This document shows, piece by piece, positions 1 to 13,200 of a DNA stretch of 64,000 bases. The stretch comes from Prostheceraeus crozeri (taxonomy: Eukaryota; Platyhelminthes; Polycladida; Euryleptidae), in NCBI GenBank assembly GCA_907163375.1, contig CAJQUW010005239.1, positions 124,001 through 188,000 of the forward strand, read 5' to 3'. Positions within the stretch are counted from its first letter, which is position 1; each line of letters begins with the position of its first letter. A program made the position numbers and the translations under genes. The notes under the pieces are model-generated. The model did no database searches and had not been told where the DNA came from. It saw only the letters and a program-made list of their open reading frames with translations.

Positions 1-84
1 GACGGTTCTTTGTTATATAGATTTTGCTGCAGTCCTAGACTGAGTTGGTCGTGCGTAATTATCGAACATTACGTCTACGCACAA

Positions 85-330
85 CATCCCTGCTAAATTT
101 CTCCGACTAATTCAAGCACAGTACCGGAACACAGCAGCACGGGTTGTATCGTGCATCTGTTCCGATGTCTCTGCCCTCTATCTATCACACAGTTCAATTA
201 TGCCATCGATTGGATTCTAAGTAGCGCCCTTCAATATCATCAAGGAGTTCAGATCAGCCGTGCGACCTTCCTAACAGATTTAGACTATGATTGTCGCTAT
301 AGAGAGTGATAATCTTGTAACACAATCTGC
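85..330 (+). mobile_element. CR1/L2-like LINE 3'-end fragment (degraded)
   Basis: One frame near 90-165 reads PAKFLRLIQAQYRNTAARVV, which resembles the segment just after the reverse transcriptase of CR1/L2-type LINEs (consensus of the kind L-x-R-x-Q-N-x-A-A-R). The reading decays after about 170 and no endonuclease or RT core is visible. It is a short, old 3' fragment; its boundaries are guesses. It could belong to a related non-LTR clade. Confidence 0.4.
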
Positions 331-595
331 TCTCAACTGCATCTATAAATATACACTCTCGGTTGGAATGAGAATTAGCACATTAATAACCAGAATTCTC
401 TCGACTCCATCTCAATCTCATTTTCCGGTTGCAGTCGAAGAAGCTTTATTTTAAAGAGTAGAGACTTTCAAGTAACTTTGGAGCTATTTGTGTTGGAATA
501 GGACAGTTTGGGAAGAAATATGAAACAGAATTAACCAAGAATATGCAGCTTCCTGTCGTGTAAGGAGGCCGCTGTGGAATAAGCGTTAGATCTCA

Positions 596-1000
596 TTTAC
601 ACTGAGAGGCAGAATTTATCAGGCAATCATTCGCTCGATTTCCATTACGATGGCAATACTGTCTTAACCAAAGAATGTAAAAGAGGAGTAGAGGTATTCC
701 GTAACAACTGCATCCAAAGAATTATCCGTTATCGTCGATCAGACCCACCGACTCACATGGTTCGGTCATGCGAGAAGTTTTGATCCGCCATCTCAAGTCC
801 TAACTATTCCCACGAGTTGGAAGAATCACAGTCGCGTAGAGGACAAGCAAGACATAGGATCACATAGTAATGTTAGATCTAAAGAGAATAACGGCTCACA
901 GCTTTACGGGAACTCTGCGGAACAGATTTTGGGTCATCCTATCAATGGATCAAGCACCCAAGACCGCTAATCATGGAGAGCTGATGTCTGAGATTGAGTG
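596..1000 (+). mobile_element. LINE reverse-transcriptase C-terminal fragment (degraded)
   Basis: Three frames in succession match the C-terminal part of RTE-like LINE ORF2 proteins. LRGRIYQAIIRS comes at about 599, then LTKECKRGVEVFRNNCIQRI at about 672-735, then LTWFGHARSFDPPSQ from about 754 (compare the family's RLRW-F/Y-GH box). The frame changes show a frameshifted relic. The open frame at 870-1061 is part of this relic in another frame and not a gene of its own. Confidence 0.6.
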
Positions 1001-1806
1001 TGCATACTCTAGGATGCCGGCTCAACCCGCCCTGTTTGAATGTCGCTGCAAGTGCAAGTAAGAATGCAAGCTAAATGCAAGCATGGCGCGTGACTAGAAA
1101 CATGACTAGAAAGCACGCGAATCATTCGAAGTTAACATAATTTAGGTGATCCGCTCTTTATGAAAACTCTGTACATCGTCAAAGAAAGGTTTCCTAGAAG
1201 AGCTTAGAAACTTCAAGCAGCATCAGAAATAGGAAAACTGCTGTCTGTGTATGCTCCCGATTATTTCCATAATTTCCTTCAACTTTGCTTAGTCATTAGG
1301 TGTTTTGTAGATCTGTCAAATATCTACATCCTCAACTGAGTAGTGAAGAAGGGTTTCAATTATGTTCTTTTCATGTTTTGTTTGTGTTGATTAGTTCATA
1401 AAACTGCATAGGTTTCTAGTCGCGTAATTCGCCTAATTTATTTAAGATGACAGTATTTTTGTAGTTTTTTGTAACCAAAGATTCAGTAATATGTATGTTT
1501 TCAAATTTTCATCATCGTTGGTCCATAGTCCACTAAAGCAAGTAAGGACCGCTTGTCCATATTTGCAAAGTGGAAGAGACCCATGTCTATGCAAGATAAG
1601 AAGCCTATGCGACATTGTCAACATGTTTGGTGTGAGAGTTTTAGTGAACTAACGAACTGCAAATGCTCCTCATGCAACCGACGAGCTTGCCACTTCACTA
1701 GTCCGATCAACACCAAGTGTGCATTGACAGCAGTTCTAGGAACTTCATGATGAGACTCCTCTGCATCAAAATCTACTTCTATGCATCCATCTCCCCCTTT
1801 CTTATA

Positions 1807-1835
1807 CAGGGTGGGCGCTGGAATGCTGAAGGATT
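1807..1835 (+). repeat. Left terminal inverted repeat of the mariner-type element
   Basis: It starts CAGGGTGGGCGCTGG and pairs with 3359-3387 at about 27 of 29 positions. It is preceded directly by TA. Confidence 0.9.
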
Positions 1836-1922
1836 AAACATTGTAATAATAAAAGGAAAAACAAGTTATTTTTTCATCCAGCTATATTGTCATCAAAGTA
1901 CAATATCAGGAGTTCATGCTGT

Positions 1923-2960
1923 CTAGGTATGAAAGATAATGTCCTTCAAATGACCACCATTTTCTTGTTTACAGATAATAGCTCTCTGTAGAGCATTTTC
2001 CATCACAGAATTCAGCACATCTGGTTCAATTTGACGCACTTCTGCACGGATATTTTCCTTCAACTCCGCAATTGTTTGCGGATTGTTGACGTACACTCTC
2101 TCTTTCAATTAACCCCATAAGAAATAATCGGGGGCAGTCAAATCTGGTGACCGGGAAGGCCACGGGAAGTCAGCATTTCTGGATATCGATCGGTCATTGA
2201 AAATGTCACGCAAAAGGGCCATCGTCAAACCGGCGGTGTGCGCGGTCGCTCCGTCTTGCTGGAACCAGACCTGTTGGTTGCCTGCAACTTCCGGCAGCAA
2301 AAAGTTCTCTATCATTGTACGATAAAGTGCACCAGTCACTCTCTCTGGATGTCCCTCCTCATCCTCAAAAAAGTATGGCCCGATTATTCTTTCAGTCATA
2401 ATTCCACACCAAAAAGTGGATTGTAGACGGTGTTGAATTGTGTTTCTTGGGTTGTCAGAACCCCAAAATCTCGCATTCTGTTTATTGACAAAGCCATTCA
2501 GATAAAAGTGAGCTTCGTCGCTCATAATGAGATGGCTCAAGAAATAAGCATTGTCTCTTGCCAACTGTTCAAATCACATGGCATAACTCAAGCGAGACTG
2601 ATAATCTGTTGGGAGAAGAGACTGAACTGCTTGAATTTTGTAAGGAAACATTCCTAAGTCTTCCTTCAGTATTGCGCGCAATGTTGTTCTTCTGATGCCA
2701 AGTTGAATTGATCGACGACGTGTAGATGCTGTTGGATTCTGTTCGACACTTTGTCGAACAGACTCCACAGCAGCTTCTATTCGAACAGTAGGCTCAGGTC
2801 CCCGTTTTGGAAGATCTGCCACTGACCCACTTTCCTCAAATCGCCTCATGAGATTTAGAATCATATTCTCACTTGGAGCATCTCTTACATTAAAATGTTT
2901 TCGATAATCTCTTTTGGATTTGAACGATTGATCTTCCACTTGAATAATAAAATTGAACAA
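1923..2960 (-). pseudogene. Mariner/IS630-type transposase, two in-frame stops
   Basis: The transposase would cut and rejoin the element's TA-flanked ends. The first 128 codons (2960 to 2574) hold paired helix-turn-helix DNA-binding segments, including RRFEESGSVADLPKRG and TRRRSIQLGIRRTTLRAIL. The catalytic core follows: first aspartate in IMSDEAHFYLNGFVN, second in WFQQDGATAHTA, third in SRSPDLTAPDYFLWG, with about 36 residues between the last two. All three open stretches lie in one frame. They are separated by a TGA where the family usually has Trp (near 2571) and a TAA in place of a Tyr-type codon after FLWG (near 2110). A family with DD36-37D-like spacing is suggested, but I did not count against an alignment. 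Confidence 0.88.
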
Positions 2961-3358
2961 GCTTCACTCTTTTTTCAATATCGTAACTTGACATCGCAGC
3001 CTTGATCGCAATTAATGTTGAATAATGATTCAGACTGTCCGAAAGTTAGAACAGAGTTCAGCATGCACAATTGTACGTCAAGCACTCGCTTTACTGTTCT
3101 GCTAGAGAAATGCGTGAAAGCAATCAAATTGATTTCATGACTTAATGAAATGATCTGGATTGATTTCTTGATATTACTGAATTTCATGTAAATACATCAA
3201 TCAATTATATCGAATTACATTCAGTTGCAATAATACGCAAAGCATGCAACAAATTTATGCTACAATTGCAAATAATGCAAACTCCCGAACGCATAGTTTC
3301 CGAAAAAGACAGATTTGGCCTCTAAATAAATCGACAAATGATTATTGCAGAGCTTGAA

Positions 3359-3387
3359 AATCCTTCAGCCTCCCAGCGCCCACCCTG
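3359..3387 (-). repeat. Right terminal inverted repeat of the mariner-type element
   Basis: It ends CCAGCGCCCACCCTG followed by TA, and mirrors 1807-1835. Confidence 0.9.
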
Positions 3388-3520
3388 TACATTCGAGTTT
3401 TCTTTGCTTTAGTTTATTATGCTGTTTTAACAAATCTTTATTTAAAAATGCCGGACGTAATTTGCTAACGTAATCAGTATACATTTTCAACATGGTTTCA
3501 CTTCGAATGACACCAACATT

Positions 3521-3915
3521 ATGGTTTGGTCAAAAGTCAAGCTTCCTGCAGTCAAGCTTTGCGAGCAAAACTCGATGTGTGGTCTCACTGATCTGCGAAT
3601 GATGCTTGGTCTGAATATTTTGGTCGGCGAGTTACGGCAAAGTCGTTTAAGGTATGGTCTCCTCCAAAGAAAGTTCAGCTCCAAGTGGCCGAGGAGAATG
3701 ACCATTGATCACGAGATACCGGATCCTAGCATCAAAGGCGGTCACAAAAAGAAGTGGATGCACTTTGCCAGGAAGGACATGGAGCTCCTACGTCTAAGAC
3801 CTTGACTTGCGCAGGAACGATCGCACTCACGCAAGCTGGAATCGACGCAGCCCTTGTGTCGCATCTTCAAACTTGAGGCTCAGCCGACAATAAACGAGGG
3901 GTAAGAGTAAGTAAG
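3521..3915 (+). mobile_element. LINE ORF2 C-terminal fragment with (TAAG)-like tail
   Basis: The reading from 3640 (SRLRYGLLQRKFSSKW, then GGHKKKWMHFARKDMELLRL) is a worn version of the LINE C-terminus seen well preserved at 37363-37530 (RLRWYGHVQRM, then RGRPKKRWLDNIKEDLRKW). It ends in a short tandem tail, taagagtaagtaag, like the gtgagtaagtgagtaa tail of the LINE at 37635-37650. So it is an old 3' end of a related LINE. Confidence 0.55.
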
Positions 3916-4131
3916 TTTTGAAAAAACAAAATAAAGCATTCAACTGAGCATTGTTAGACTTCAAATCCAACATGTTCCTATATGCTAGCGGTGGTAAATA
4001 GTCATACGGGCTAGTGAAGCTCTACGTGGTTATGCAGTATGTGATCCTGTGACGCATCGAAAAATTAATGTTAAAAGATGTAAAAAAAGTGTGAAGAGTC
4101 GTCGAAGTGATCATAATTTTCTATCTTTCAG

Positions 4132-4258
4132 CATTCTGTAGGAAATCGACAGTCGTGGATGCAGTCCTCTATACCAAGTCCACCTCCGCCTCCTCCACCA
4201 CCTCCGCTTGCTCCTTCACTGGATCCATACTCTCCGGCCAACATCGCTCGACGGAAAG
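4132..4258 (+). CDS. EPS8: EPS8-like exon A: proline-rich linker
   Basis: The acceptor is tttctatctttcag. The exon begins in phase 0 and ends one base into a codon before gtgatt. It encodes 42 residues including IPSPPPPPPPPPLAP and DPYSPANIARRK, a proline-rich stretch like those after the SH3 domain of EPS8, typically a ligand for SH3 or profilin-type partners. A compositional island of cct/ccg codons stands out from the AT-rich introns. Confidence 0.82.
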
Positions 4259-7200
4259 GTGATTTGCGCCTTATGCTGCACTGACTGCACCTTTTCATTC
4301 TACAATTTATCACCAAACTTCACTTCTTGTAGACTGCCTTCTCTCAGGGCTATCGGGATAAAGTTTCACGCTTTTCCACAACTTAATGATATGAGTTCAT
4401 TATTTTCATATTTACTGCGATTTCTTCTTTTCCTCATATTTTTTATTGAATGATTATGACATCTTTGGCTCAACGGTTAATGATTAGAATGGAAACATAT
4501 AGTACTGTAACAACAAATCTAACATGAGTGGCGTGATTGCGTAGTGGTTAGTCGGTTTGCTCTGTACATCACTTCGCTAGAACAATATAAATGACTGATT
4601 TTGCGATTGCGTTATTAAAAGCATAAAAACGGATGCAGGAAAAATGAAGTTAAATATAAATCATGGAAGAATATGAAATTGTTTGATGCAATATACGATG
4701 CAATTTGGTAGAATCATCACAGTGAATTATAAGAGAATTATTTAATTTTGACCGAGCTATGTCTAAGTGGTTTCAATAAAGATCTCTAATACCTTGAACG
4801 AAGATTATAAAGCCATTGAAAGTTAGACATTTTCATCATAGGATTTGAATTTCATTTCACTAGTCTGACCTCCCAAGTTTTTGGATTTCCATGTAAGACT
4901 GACAACATTGCACAAGTCATAGAGTGATCGACTTCAAGTGAATGTCGAATATGTTGATAGGACGGTGGCGAGCTATTACTCACACGTTTTGTAACTCAGA
5001 TAAATGTGATACCCTACCTCAGAAAAATACGGAAACTTTGGGTTGGTTTTCTACTCTTTTACTCTTCGTGTTCGTGTTGGAAATCTGTTTTGAAATACAT
5101 ATACCTCTGATGCTTTTTAGGCTGCCCCTCAGCCAAATATCCATCCATAGTCAAGGAATACGAGACACTTATTCCTTGACTATGATCATCATTCGTAAAA
5201 TTTTGAAATAACTTATAATAAAGTTGATGGAACTGTTGGCAATATTTTGGCTGAACTTTATTTCAAAATTAAGTAAATAAACAATTCCAGCAAGTCTCAA
5301 TATGATTATAGATAACAGTACCATTGATTTCCCTTATCTGGATCATTGTGTAGTTGAAAAAAAAACTCAGTCAAAATCAAGCCGGACAATTAAGAGGCGT
5401 CATGTGATTCGAAACGGAATTTTACTGTGTTCAAAGAAGATTTTTCAATTATGCATTCATCAAATCAACTTGATTCCTTTAGATTTTGCAAATGTCTGAA
5501 TAAACCCTGTGTCATCATTAATTCAAGTTTGCGGAGCCAGGGTAACCAAAGTTCTTCGGTTAAGTAAAAACGTCGTTATCTCACGCGTACGATGCATTTC
5601 GCTTGCCACCGGCAAGCATGGTCACGTTCTGAATTGACAAATCATGTACAGACAAAATAAACGCTAGAAATTCCATGCATGATCAATAATCAACAAAGGT
5701 CAAAAAGATAAGTGTCCGAAGACTCTATGAAATCGATCTGTACAAAGTTACTACTCATTTTAGTCAAAAGTAAAATAAAGAAAAGTTAAAATGAAATGAA
5801 AGACAAAAATGAAAGTCTAAAGCAGCCTAACGATTTGAAGTCTTGGGCTCGAACAGAAATATCTGCAGCCGTCAGAAGGACCAAGCCACCCAGGAAGATG
5901 AACCTATCGAGAGGTGAATCTCTGGCAATCAAAACCTTGAGAAGTAATGATGAAATAATCATCCTGCCTGCTGACAAGGGTAATGCCGTGGTAATAATGA
6001 ACAAGACAGAATATCATCACAAACTCCAGCAATTGATCTGTACAGGTCCCTATTTGCGGTTGTCGACAGATCCTTCGCAGAAATGGAGAAGAGAACTTCA
6101 TGGTTTTTTAAAATCTGCAGTGGAAAGCGGACGAATATCCAGACCAACTATGTTGAAGTGGTGTCCCACACATTACCAAATACCACATTTATACGGACTG
6201 CCAAAGGTGCACAAGACTGGCAATCCTCTTCGTCCAATAATTAGTACACTGGGATCGCTTTTGGCACCGGTCTCAAAGATGTTGGCAGAATATTTGCGTC
6301 CTTTCGCTACTAAAGGTCCTTCATATATCAAGGATTCCTCAGATTTGATACAGAAGTTGGGATCGATCGATGATTTGAATCATGGCTTACTGTTGAGTTT
6401 GGACATCAACTCCTTATTTACGAATGTCCCTTTGGATGAATCATTGATGGTGGTTTCCGACATAATAAGAAATGACGATGTTTTTGGTGCGATTTGTCCT
6501 TTGACGGTGGATGAGTTCATCAGTGTATTGTATATATGAGTGTGAAGCATTCATACTTTCAATTTGGCGACCATCTATATTTACAGACGGACGGTATAGC
6601 CATGGGAAGTAGTCTGAGCTGCAGTTTGGCTAACTCATTTCGAGAAAGTGGCTAAGGAGTCAGCGCTCAACCATAATCGCCATTTCCCTAAATTATGGTA
6701 TCGCTACGTGGATGACATCATCGTACACTGGACTCTGTCTCTGGAAGAACTGAATGACTTTGTGGAGTTTTTGAACGCTCTGCGGCCTTCTATTCAGTTT
6801 GTTGTGGAGCTTGAGGTGGATTCGACTCTTCCTTTCCTTGACATCCTGATCAAGAAGAATGAAGGCGTGCTTGTTTATCAAGTGTATAGAAAGCCAACTC
6901 ACACAAATTTATATCTAAACCGTTCGTCTTGTCATCATCCAAGTGTTTTCAAGGGACTCGTCCGGACGATGTGCCACAGAGCTAGGTCGATTTGTTCTCC
7001 GGAATTACTTGACAATGAGCTCCGTAACTTGGAAAGAATTTTTCGGATGAATGGATTTAGTTCAAGTGAGAGTAGGCGTGTATTCGAGCTTCCAACATCC
7101 AGTGATATGCATGTACAGGACGAAGATGGTGGTAATAGTGTGGCTGATGTATGTATTATTCCATACGTCCCTCGACTTGCAGAGAATATTTCAGGTACTC

Positions 7201-10200
7201 TGAAGAAACTTGGTATAAAGACCTTTTACAAACCAGTATCCACCTTGAGGAATATGCTGGTTAAGAAGAGACCTACACAGCCCAAACAGTTCGGAGTGGT
7301 TTATCGCCTCAACTGTACTGATGACTGCTGCGGATGGTCATATGTGGGAGAGAGCTCGAGAACGGTGGAGGAACGTGTGAAAGAACATCGACGTAACGTG
7401 AGAAATGTTGCTACACATTCAGAAGTCGCCGCCCATGTTCTTGACACCGGCCATGGAATCGACTGGGAACATTGCGAGACGCTGGATCGGGAGCCGTTTC
7501 ATCGTAGACGTCTCATCAAGGAATCACTATGGTCTAGGAAGTACAACAGCGTTAACAAATGTGACTTCAATATCGGTACGGCTTGGAATGGAGTGCTTTA
7601 GACTTTCATTTTTGTCTTTCATTTCATTTTAACTTTTCTTTATTTTACTTTTGACTAAAATGAGTAGTAACTTTGTACAGATCGATTTCATAGAGTCTTC
7701 GGACACTTATCTTTTTGACCTTTGTTGATTATTGATCATGCATGGAATTTCTAGCGTTTATTTTGTCTGTACATGATTTGTCAATTCAGAACGTGACCAT
7801 GCTTGCCGGTGGCAAGCGAAATGCATCGTACGCATGAGATAACGACGTTTTTACTTAACCGAAGACCTTTGGTTACCCTGGCTCCGCAAACTTGAATTAG
7901 ATTTTGCAAACTATTTATCTCTAATCAAATCAATTCTAAATTCGTCTTATTTGCACCTGAATTCATCAGAGCCAGTTGTTTGGATAAAAGTTATCCTAGA
8001 GGTTGTATAAGTGGTAGGATAGTTCAGTTGGTTAAAGGCACACGACGCTGCGGAGTTGGAGAAGGTCTACGGTTCGATTCTGTCCTAGAGAGGCGCCACC
8101 ACTCTCACTATAGTTTACTATAATCCTATCTTGGTGACTGGTGAGAGTTGCGTGTGCATCAATGTTGCCTGGCATATACTCTTTGTGCATTGTGTGAGAC
8201 AGGGTGAAGTAAAAAATCTTAATCATGAAGAAAGAGAAAAGAATGGAACAAATCCTGTTCAGCATATTTATCTGAAGTTCAACTTAGACAGGTTAGTTAA
8301 ATAATGAAAAATCGCAGTTGCCATATCGATAAAGTAAACGAGCGAAAAGGAATAAGACAGGATAATTAAAATCACGAAATTAGTCGTTGAGCCAATGACG
8401 TTCATTTACTTAACATTGACTTCAACATTGCCGTCCAATTCGCTCCTGTTTTTCATAGGCCCCCGATTCGCTTGGTGGCGAAGTGAGTTTATTCATGTCG
8501 TTCACTAGTCGTTGTGTTCGCCCTCAGACTTATTTAGGTATCCAACTTGTTTTCCGCATTCTCGCCTTCTGCAGTAATGATGGTTGATGTAACACGTGTG
8601 AAGGACTTGTTGATGCCCGTGCAGATAATCCTATCAAGTGAAGCATCCGAGTTAAAGACTGGTTAGCGAGTTGGCTTTTGTGTCTCAACTAATCTTGGCT
8701 CCGCATTTAGTCAATATGCATATTGAAGGCTTCGTTAATCACTTTACGCAGTCACGTGATTTAATCGAGTGGTTTAAATGTAATCCAACTGGTATGAAAC
8801 GTATGATAGAGAGACCACATCGAACAATGTCTCAAAGTCCGAAATCGAAAGTAGGCTATACATCATTACTTCCGAAACAATATTCAAAGAAATGATGAAT
8901 TTCTTCATGCCACATAGATAAAGTGATAAAGCTGTATACCTTACTGATTAGAAGAAAATGCAATAATTGAAATGATTTAGATTTGTTTCCTTCTAATTCA
9001 TAAGCTAGCAATCAAATATTGAATGCTTGAAGCATCTCATAAATCATTATGCATAATTCAGCTCAATAATGTGCCGAAAAATTCATGGCATTTTCTATAG
9101 AGGATTGTTAGGAAACAGTCGCAAGATTTCATGAAGGGACCTTCGATTTTTGTTAAATAAGTAGGGATGTATAATGTGGACTTTTTCTTCTTTTCGCATT
9201 CTGTGCAATTCAAACCTTTGAAAAATCGTGCTTCTACCCGACAAATCAATAACTATACACAATGATATATACAAAATTGAAGTATTTTCTTAGCAGGCCT
9301 ACTTTCAGTATTTTACCTACTGGTAATTGATTGAAAGCTGTTGTAGGCATGGGTCTATTTACTGTATATGCATAGTACATAGACGCCCAAGCGTGCTTTT
9401 ACTACTTCAGAAATTGTCATGAACAAAACCTGGCCCTTGTTAGTAATGAAAATATTTGCACAAAGTCAAATGCTAATTGCAGAATGAATAAATACAAGTG
9501 AAGTTTACTCAACTTGAATGCCGAATCATCACCATATTAGATTTGTATGCTTTTTTCAGCTGACTAAGTTAGATTGACATTTTACATTATTTTGTCAACT
9601 GTTGCGATGAACTCTTTTTTCTTGAAGCGATTGGTAAAAACAACATAGTAATCTTCCACTGTACAAACAGCAACTTAGAAGCTGTTTTGAATATCACATT
9701 TTTTTGCAACAGGGTTTTGTGCTAATTACATTATTCCTCATGCCTGCTCTCAAATGCCAGTTTTATTTGCAAATTATATGTTCAACGTTTTTTTCTCCCG
9801 TTTTTATTGCTTTAGCCAATTTACACTGCAGCTAGGAGGAAGTTAAGGCAAATTTTGTGTCATTTTACTCTTCAAACTTGAATTTAATCAACATTTCTCT
9901 TGAGACGACTAGATATCTTTTTCAACATTGTTTTATAATAGTGTATTTACTTTCTGCTGGTGGAGAAATGAATGCACTCCGAGTCGGCACGCATTCAATG
10001 GCTGTAAGTTACCCGCAAGAAAAAAAGTGTGCAAAATTTACTCTGACCCATCAGTAACCACATTGTCGAAAAAATCTAAATTTTTGACATTCTCTGCTGA
10101 GAATAACAAATCTATAATTCTATTATTGTAAAGAAATCAAAGTTGTGACAACGCTAGTTCAATATCAACACTTAGTTGAACCACCATGGCCATCAATTAC

Positions 10201-13200
10201 GGACATACGGTATTCTTCCTCCGCCGCATCGAATCAACGAATTTTCTTAAAGTTTACTCTGATATTTTGTTACGCCATATCTGCTGAAGCGCAATTGAAC
10301 GGGCTCTAATCCAGCAATTTTTCACGCTACACGACTTCCTATTACCGACCAAATATTTTCGATGACGTCTAAATCAGGAGACATTGAGGGCTAATTGAAT
10401 ATATGCGGCATCTTCCAAGATCAGTCAGCAGTTCACACTTTCTTTTGATGGCATGCGTTCAAGCTTTGTCCAATGAGATGATGCGGGGAGTTTCAAGCTT
10501 CATATTATGCAACTCAGACATCAAGTGTTGGCAGTACGTTTCACCTATGGCGACTATGACCACGGACATGCCTCAATTCTCAAACCACTTCACAATCTCC
10601 ACTTGCAACTTAACACACCATGATTTGAGATGCGCACCGCCTCGAAGAGACACTCAGTTCAGTTCAGTAAGCCATAGCCTTAAGGGGGCCGTGGGCATTT
10701 CTCTCCTACGCGCATTTCTCTCGATTTCTCCTCTCCTGTCGAGAATGTTGGAAATCCACTCTGTCTTTCTTCTTCCAGGTCGGTTTTTCTCACATATTCT
10801 GCTTCAATGGTTGCTAGCAGCAGGCTGTCTCGTCTCCTTTTCCTGTGGCAATACTGGCGAAGCTTTCTTTGACATGTTTCAACATTCCTTCGTCTTCAGC
10901 GATTCCAACCTTTCTCATTTCCCATTCGTTCGTACGCCTTTCCGTCCGACTAACTCTAAAACTCTCCTCTAGAGCCACTTCTCATCTCTCCCGGGAAGAG
11001 ACACTAGGGGTGGAGATAGAAGCATATGGGCATTTGACTGTTAATGATGAATTCGAACAAAAGTTGTCCCCACCTAGAGATTCAAATAGAAGGATGATTC
11101 GTCTACGAAATAGTATATCGCCAGTCTAGAAACCCCTTCCTTCATGAAATCTTGGTCAATGTAATCGCTGCTGTTTCTGGTGCACTGTTAGTCTTGAATT
11201 CTCAAAAGCAACCGGAGTCCGACTTCTTGCTCCGAATGTAAGGTGTCGCTGAGTCGATCAATTGAACAAAGAAAATCCAAGAGAGAAACTGCGAATCGAT
11301 CACTGGCTCTCAATTATTTCCGTTTTTTCTATCATTCGATCTTGGTCGAACATGAGCACCCTGAATGGCTGTCTCATTTTACTGCTTCTTCAATTTCCAG
11401 TCACAAGCAATCAAAGATGTGCAAATTCATATGCAGCCTGCCATGGAGTCAATGCTATGTAATAGTTAATCTTGGGAAGAAAATGTTTGGAAGAAGCTTC
11501 TTGTTAATCAATAACAAATTCATTTTGAATGGGAAATATGGGACCACCAAGATATCGACCTCGAATCCTGCATTTAGTATTGAGATCAGTCAATAAGTTT
11601 ATGAATGAGTTTTTCAAGCAACTTCAATCTTCTCTTTATTCATCTGAATATCTCAGTAGTTTAGTTTTACGCAAATTCGTTTTATTTAAATGTTAAATAT
11701 GTATTTCCAGCATTAATTAGCGGATCATTTTATGATCTTATATGCCAAGATGCGCTTTTAAAGTCAAGTTTTTGACACCTTATTTAGCTGAAAATGTATG
11801 ATTGATTTGAGAAGACCTCGTAATCCCAGTTTTTTTATTTGTAAAATCGAAAATTTATTGAATAGATACGAATAATTTATAAGTCCAAAATAATTTCCAA
11901 TATGCTATGCTTGCGGGCATAGAATTTCACTTAACCATATTATTTGGCAAGGTATTTCAGTAAGTAGCAATTAAACGTTTGGGGGAATCGCTTCAAAACA
12001 GATTCTAATTTCATCAGGCGTGCGAATTTTCAACGACTCAAGCGGTTTTTTTGCCCTCCCCCTGTCCACTAAGAAGCATATGACAGCAGGAATCACTCTA
12101 TGTACGTGCATGTATATTCTGTTATCAGTAAGATAGAAGAGAAAATACATTTTTGTTTTGTAACTTGAAAGAAACGTTCCTCGTTTATGATATGCTATCC
12201 ATGGACTTTTAGATATTGCAGTTGTAGTATGTAGAAGTCAGTGGGCTATCACATATTAAAAAAGGGATCTTGATGGGAGAAAGAAGGAGAGAACCTCTAA
12301 AAACATGAAGTGACCCTTGGAACATTATAGGGCTCCCTGAGAGCGTTTAGGATCCCATACTGAAAATATGAGGGACCAGTGAAGGACACTATAGGACCTC
12401 ACCCTGAAGATGTAGTACAACCAACAATATATCGACCTTCTGTTAAACTCATCATAATTTTGCACAGTATTGTAAATCAGCATATGGAAATGATCAGAGC
12501 AATGTCACATCTCATGAAAAATAGTAAATCGTTTGGATGACTCTCATTTGCGTTATTAAGGAAAAAACTGAATAGTCCTACTCTTTTTGTGCCCTCCTAA
12601 AATGTTCCGACCCTTCCCCTACGACTAGTTCGCATGCCTGTATTATCATTTTTAAGATTTTACAAGCATCAAGAGAGGCCAGATTTGAATAATCGACATT
12701 GGAGCTAGGAGGAAATGCAACCACACACTCACCACCAGGTGATCTTCGATCTTGTCATCCTTCAAAAGAACCCGACCGCTATACTTGTATGTGTTAAAGC
12801 ATCTCAACTTTGGATGTAGCACTACAGGATGGCAGAATGCATTCTTCAGCTTGTGATACCTACTCGTACTTGTTTCATTTATATACCTCATGATCACTTA
12901 AGATTTGATAAAGTTATCGAAGCTAGGTTATCACTTGAGATGAATAATACGCACTATGATGCTTATTCTGGATGAATGAAATCTATTTTCGAAAAAAGCA
13001 CTCGCTATAGCAACTTTTGAACTTATTATCTCAATTCATAATCTGGAATATATGGTGCATATTTATGCTTATGTACTCTTACTTATGTGATCCATTTTAT
13101 TGATACTCATACTTCGACTGCTGTGTTGTTGAGTTACTGTTCGAACATGTTACATTGAATTCATAATTTTTGGCATGTACTTTTCCAAACAATACTTTCA

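Larger units (their letters stand above)
1807..3387 (-). mobile_element. Tc1/mariner-superfamily DNA transposon (1,581 bp)
   Basis: The element is bounded by inverted repeats of about 29 bp beginning CAGGGTGGGCGCTGG and is flanked on both sides by TA (1805-1806 and 3388-3389), the target duplication used by this superfamily. A single transposase gene on the minus strand fills most of it (1923-2960). Both ends are present, so the copy is complete in outline, but its transposase has two in-frame stops. It is a plain cut-and-paste element without its own transposition activity now. Confidence 0.92.
5493..7897 (+). mobile_element. Penelope-like retroelement with 305-bp inverted ends
   Basis: A reverse transcriptase with a C-terminal GIY-YIG nuclease (the Penelope-type pairing) is framed by inverted arms 5519-5824 and 7594-7899. 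A 13-bp duplication (tagattttgcaaa) occurs at 5480-5492 and 7898-7910. On the left, 26 extra bases sit between the duplication and the arm. The right arm starts at the end of the coding region, so it is the element's 3' untranslated region. The left arm is an inverted second copy of it joined to the truncated 5' end of the coding part. Arms differ at only a few positions by eye, so the copy is fairly young. It sits in the first visible EPS8 intron, in the sense direction. The coding part has about two breaks. Confidence 0.88.

Noticed and set aside
4527-4600. tRNA-like A box (tgcgtagtggttagtcgg)
   Set aside because: No B box at the right distance and no cloverleaf; at most a SINE head fragment.
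10403-10972. 189-codon plus-strand frame
   Set aside because: Its first part is the complement of a Tc1-like transposase fossil; no start context or domain.
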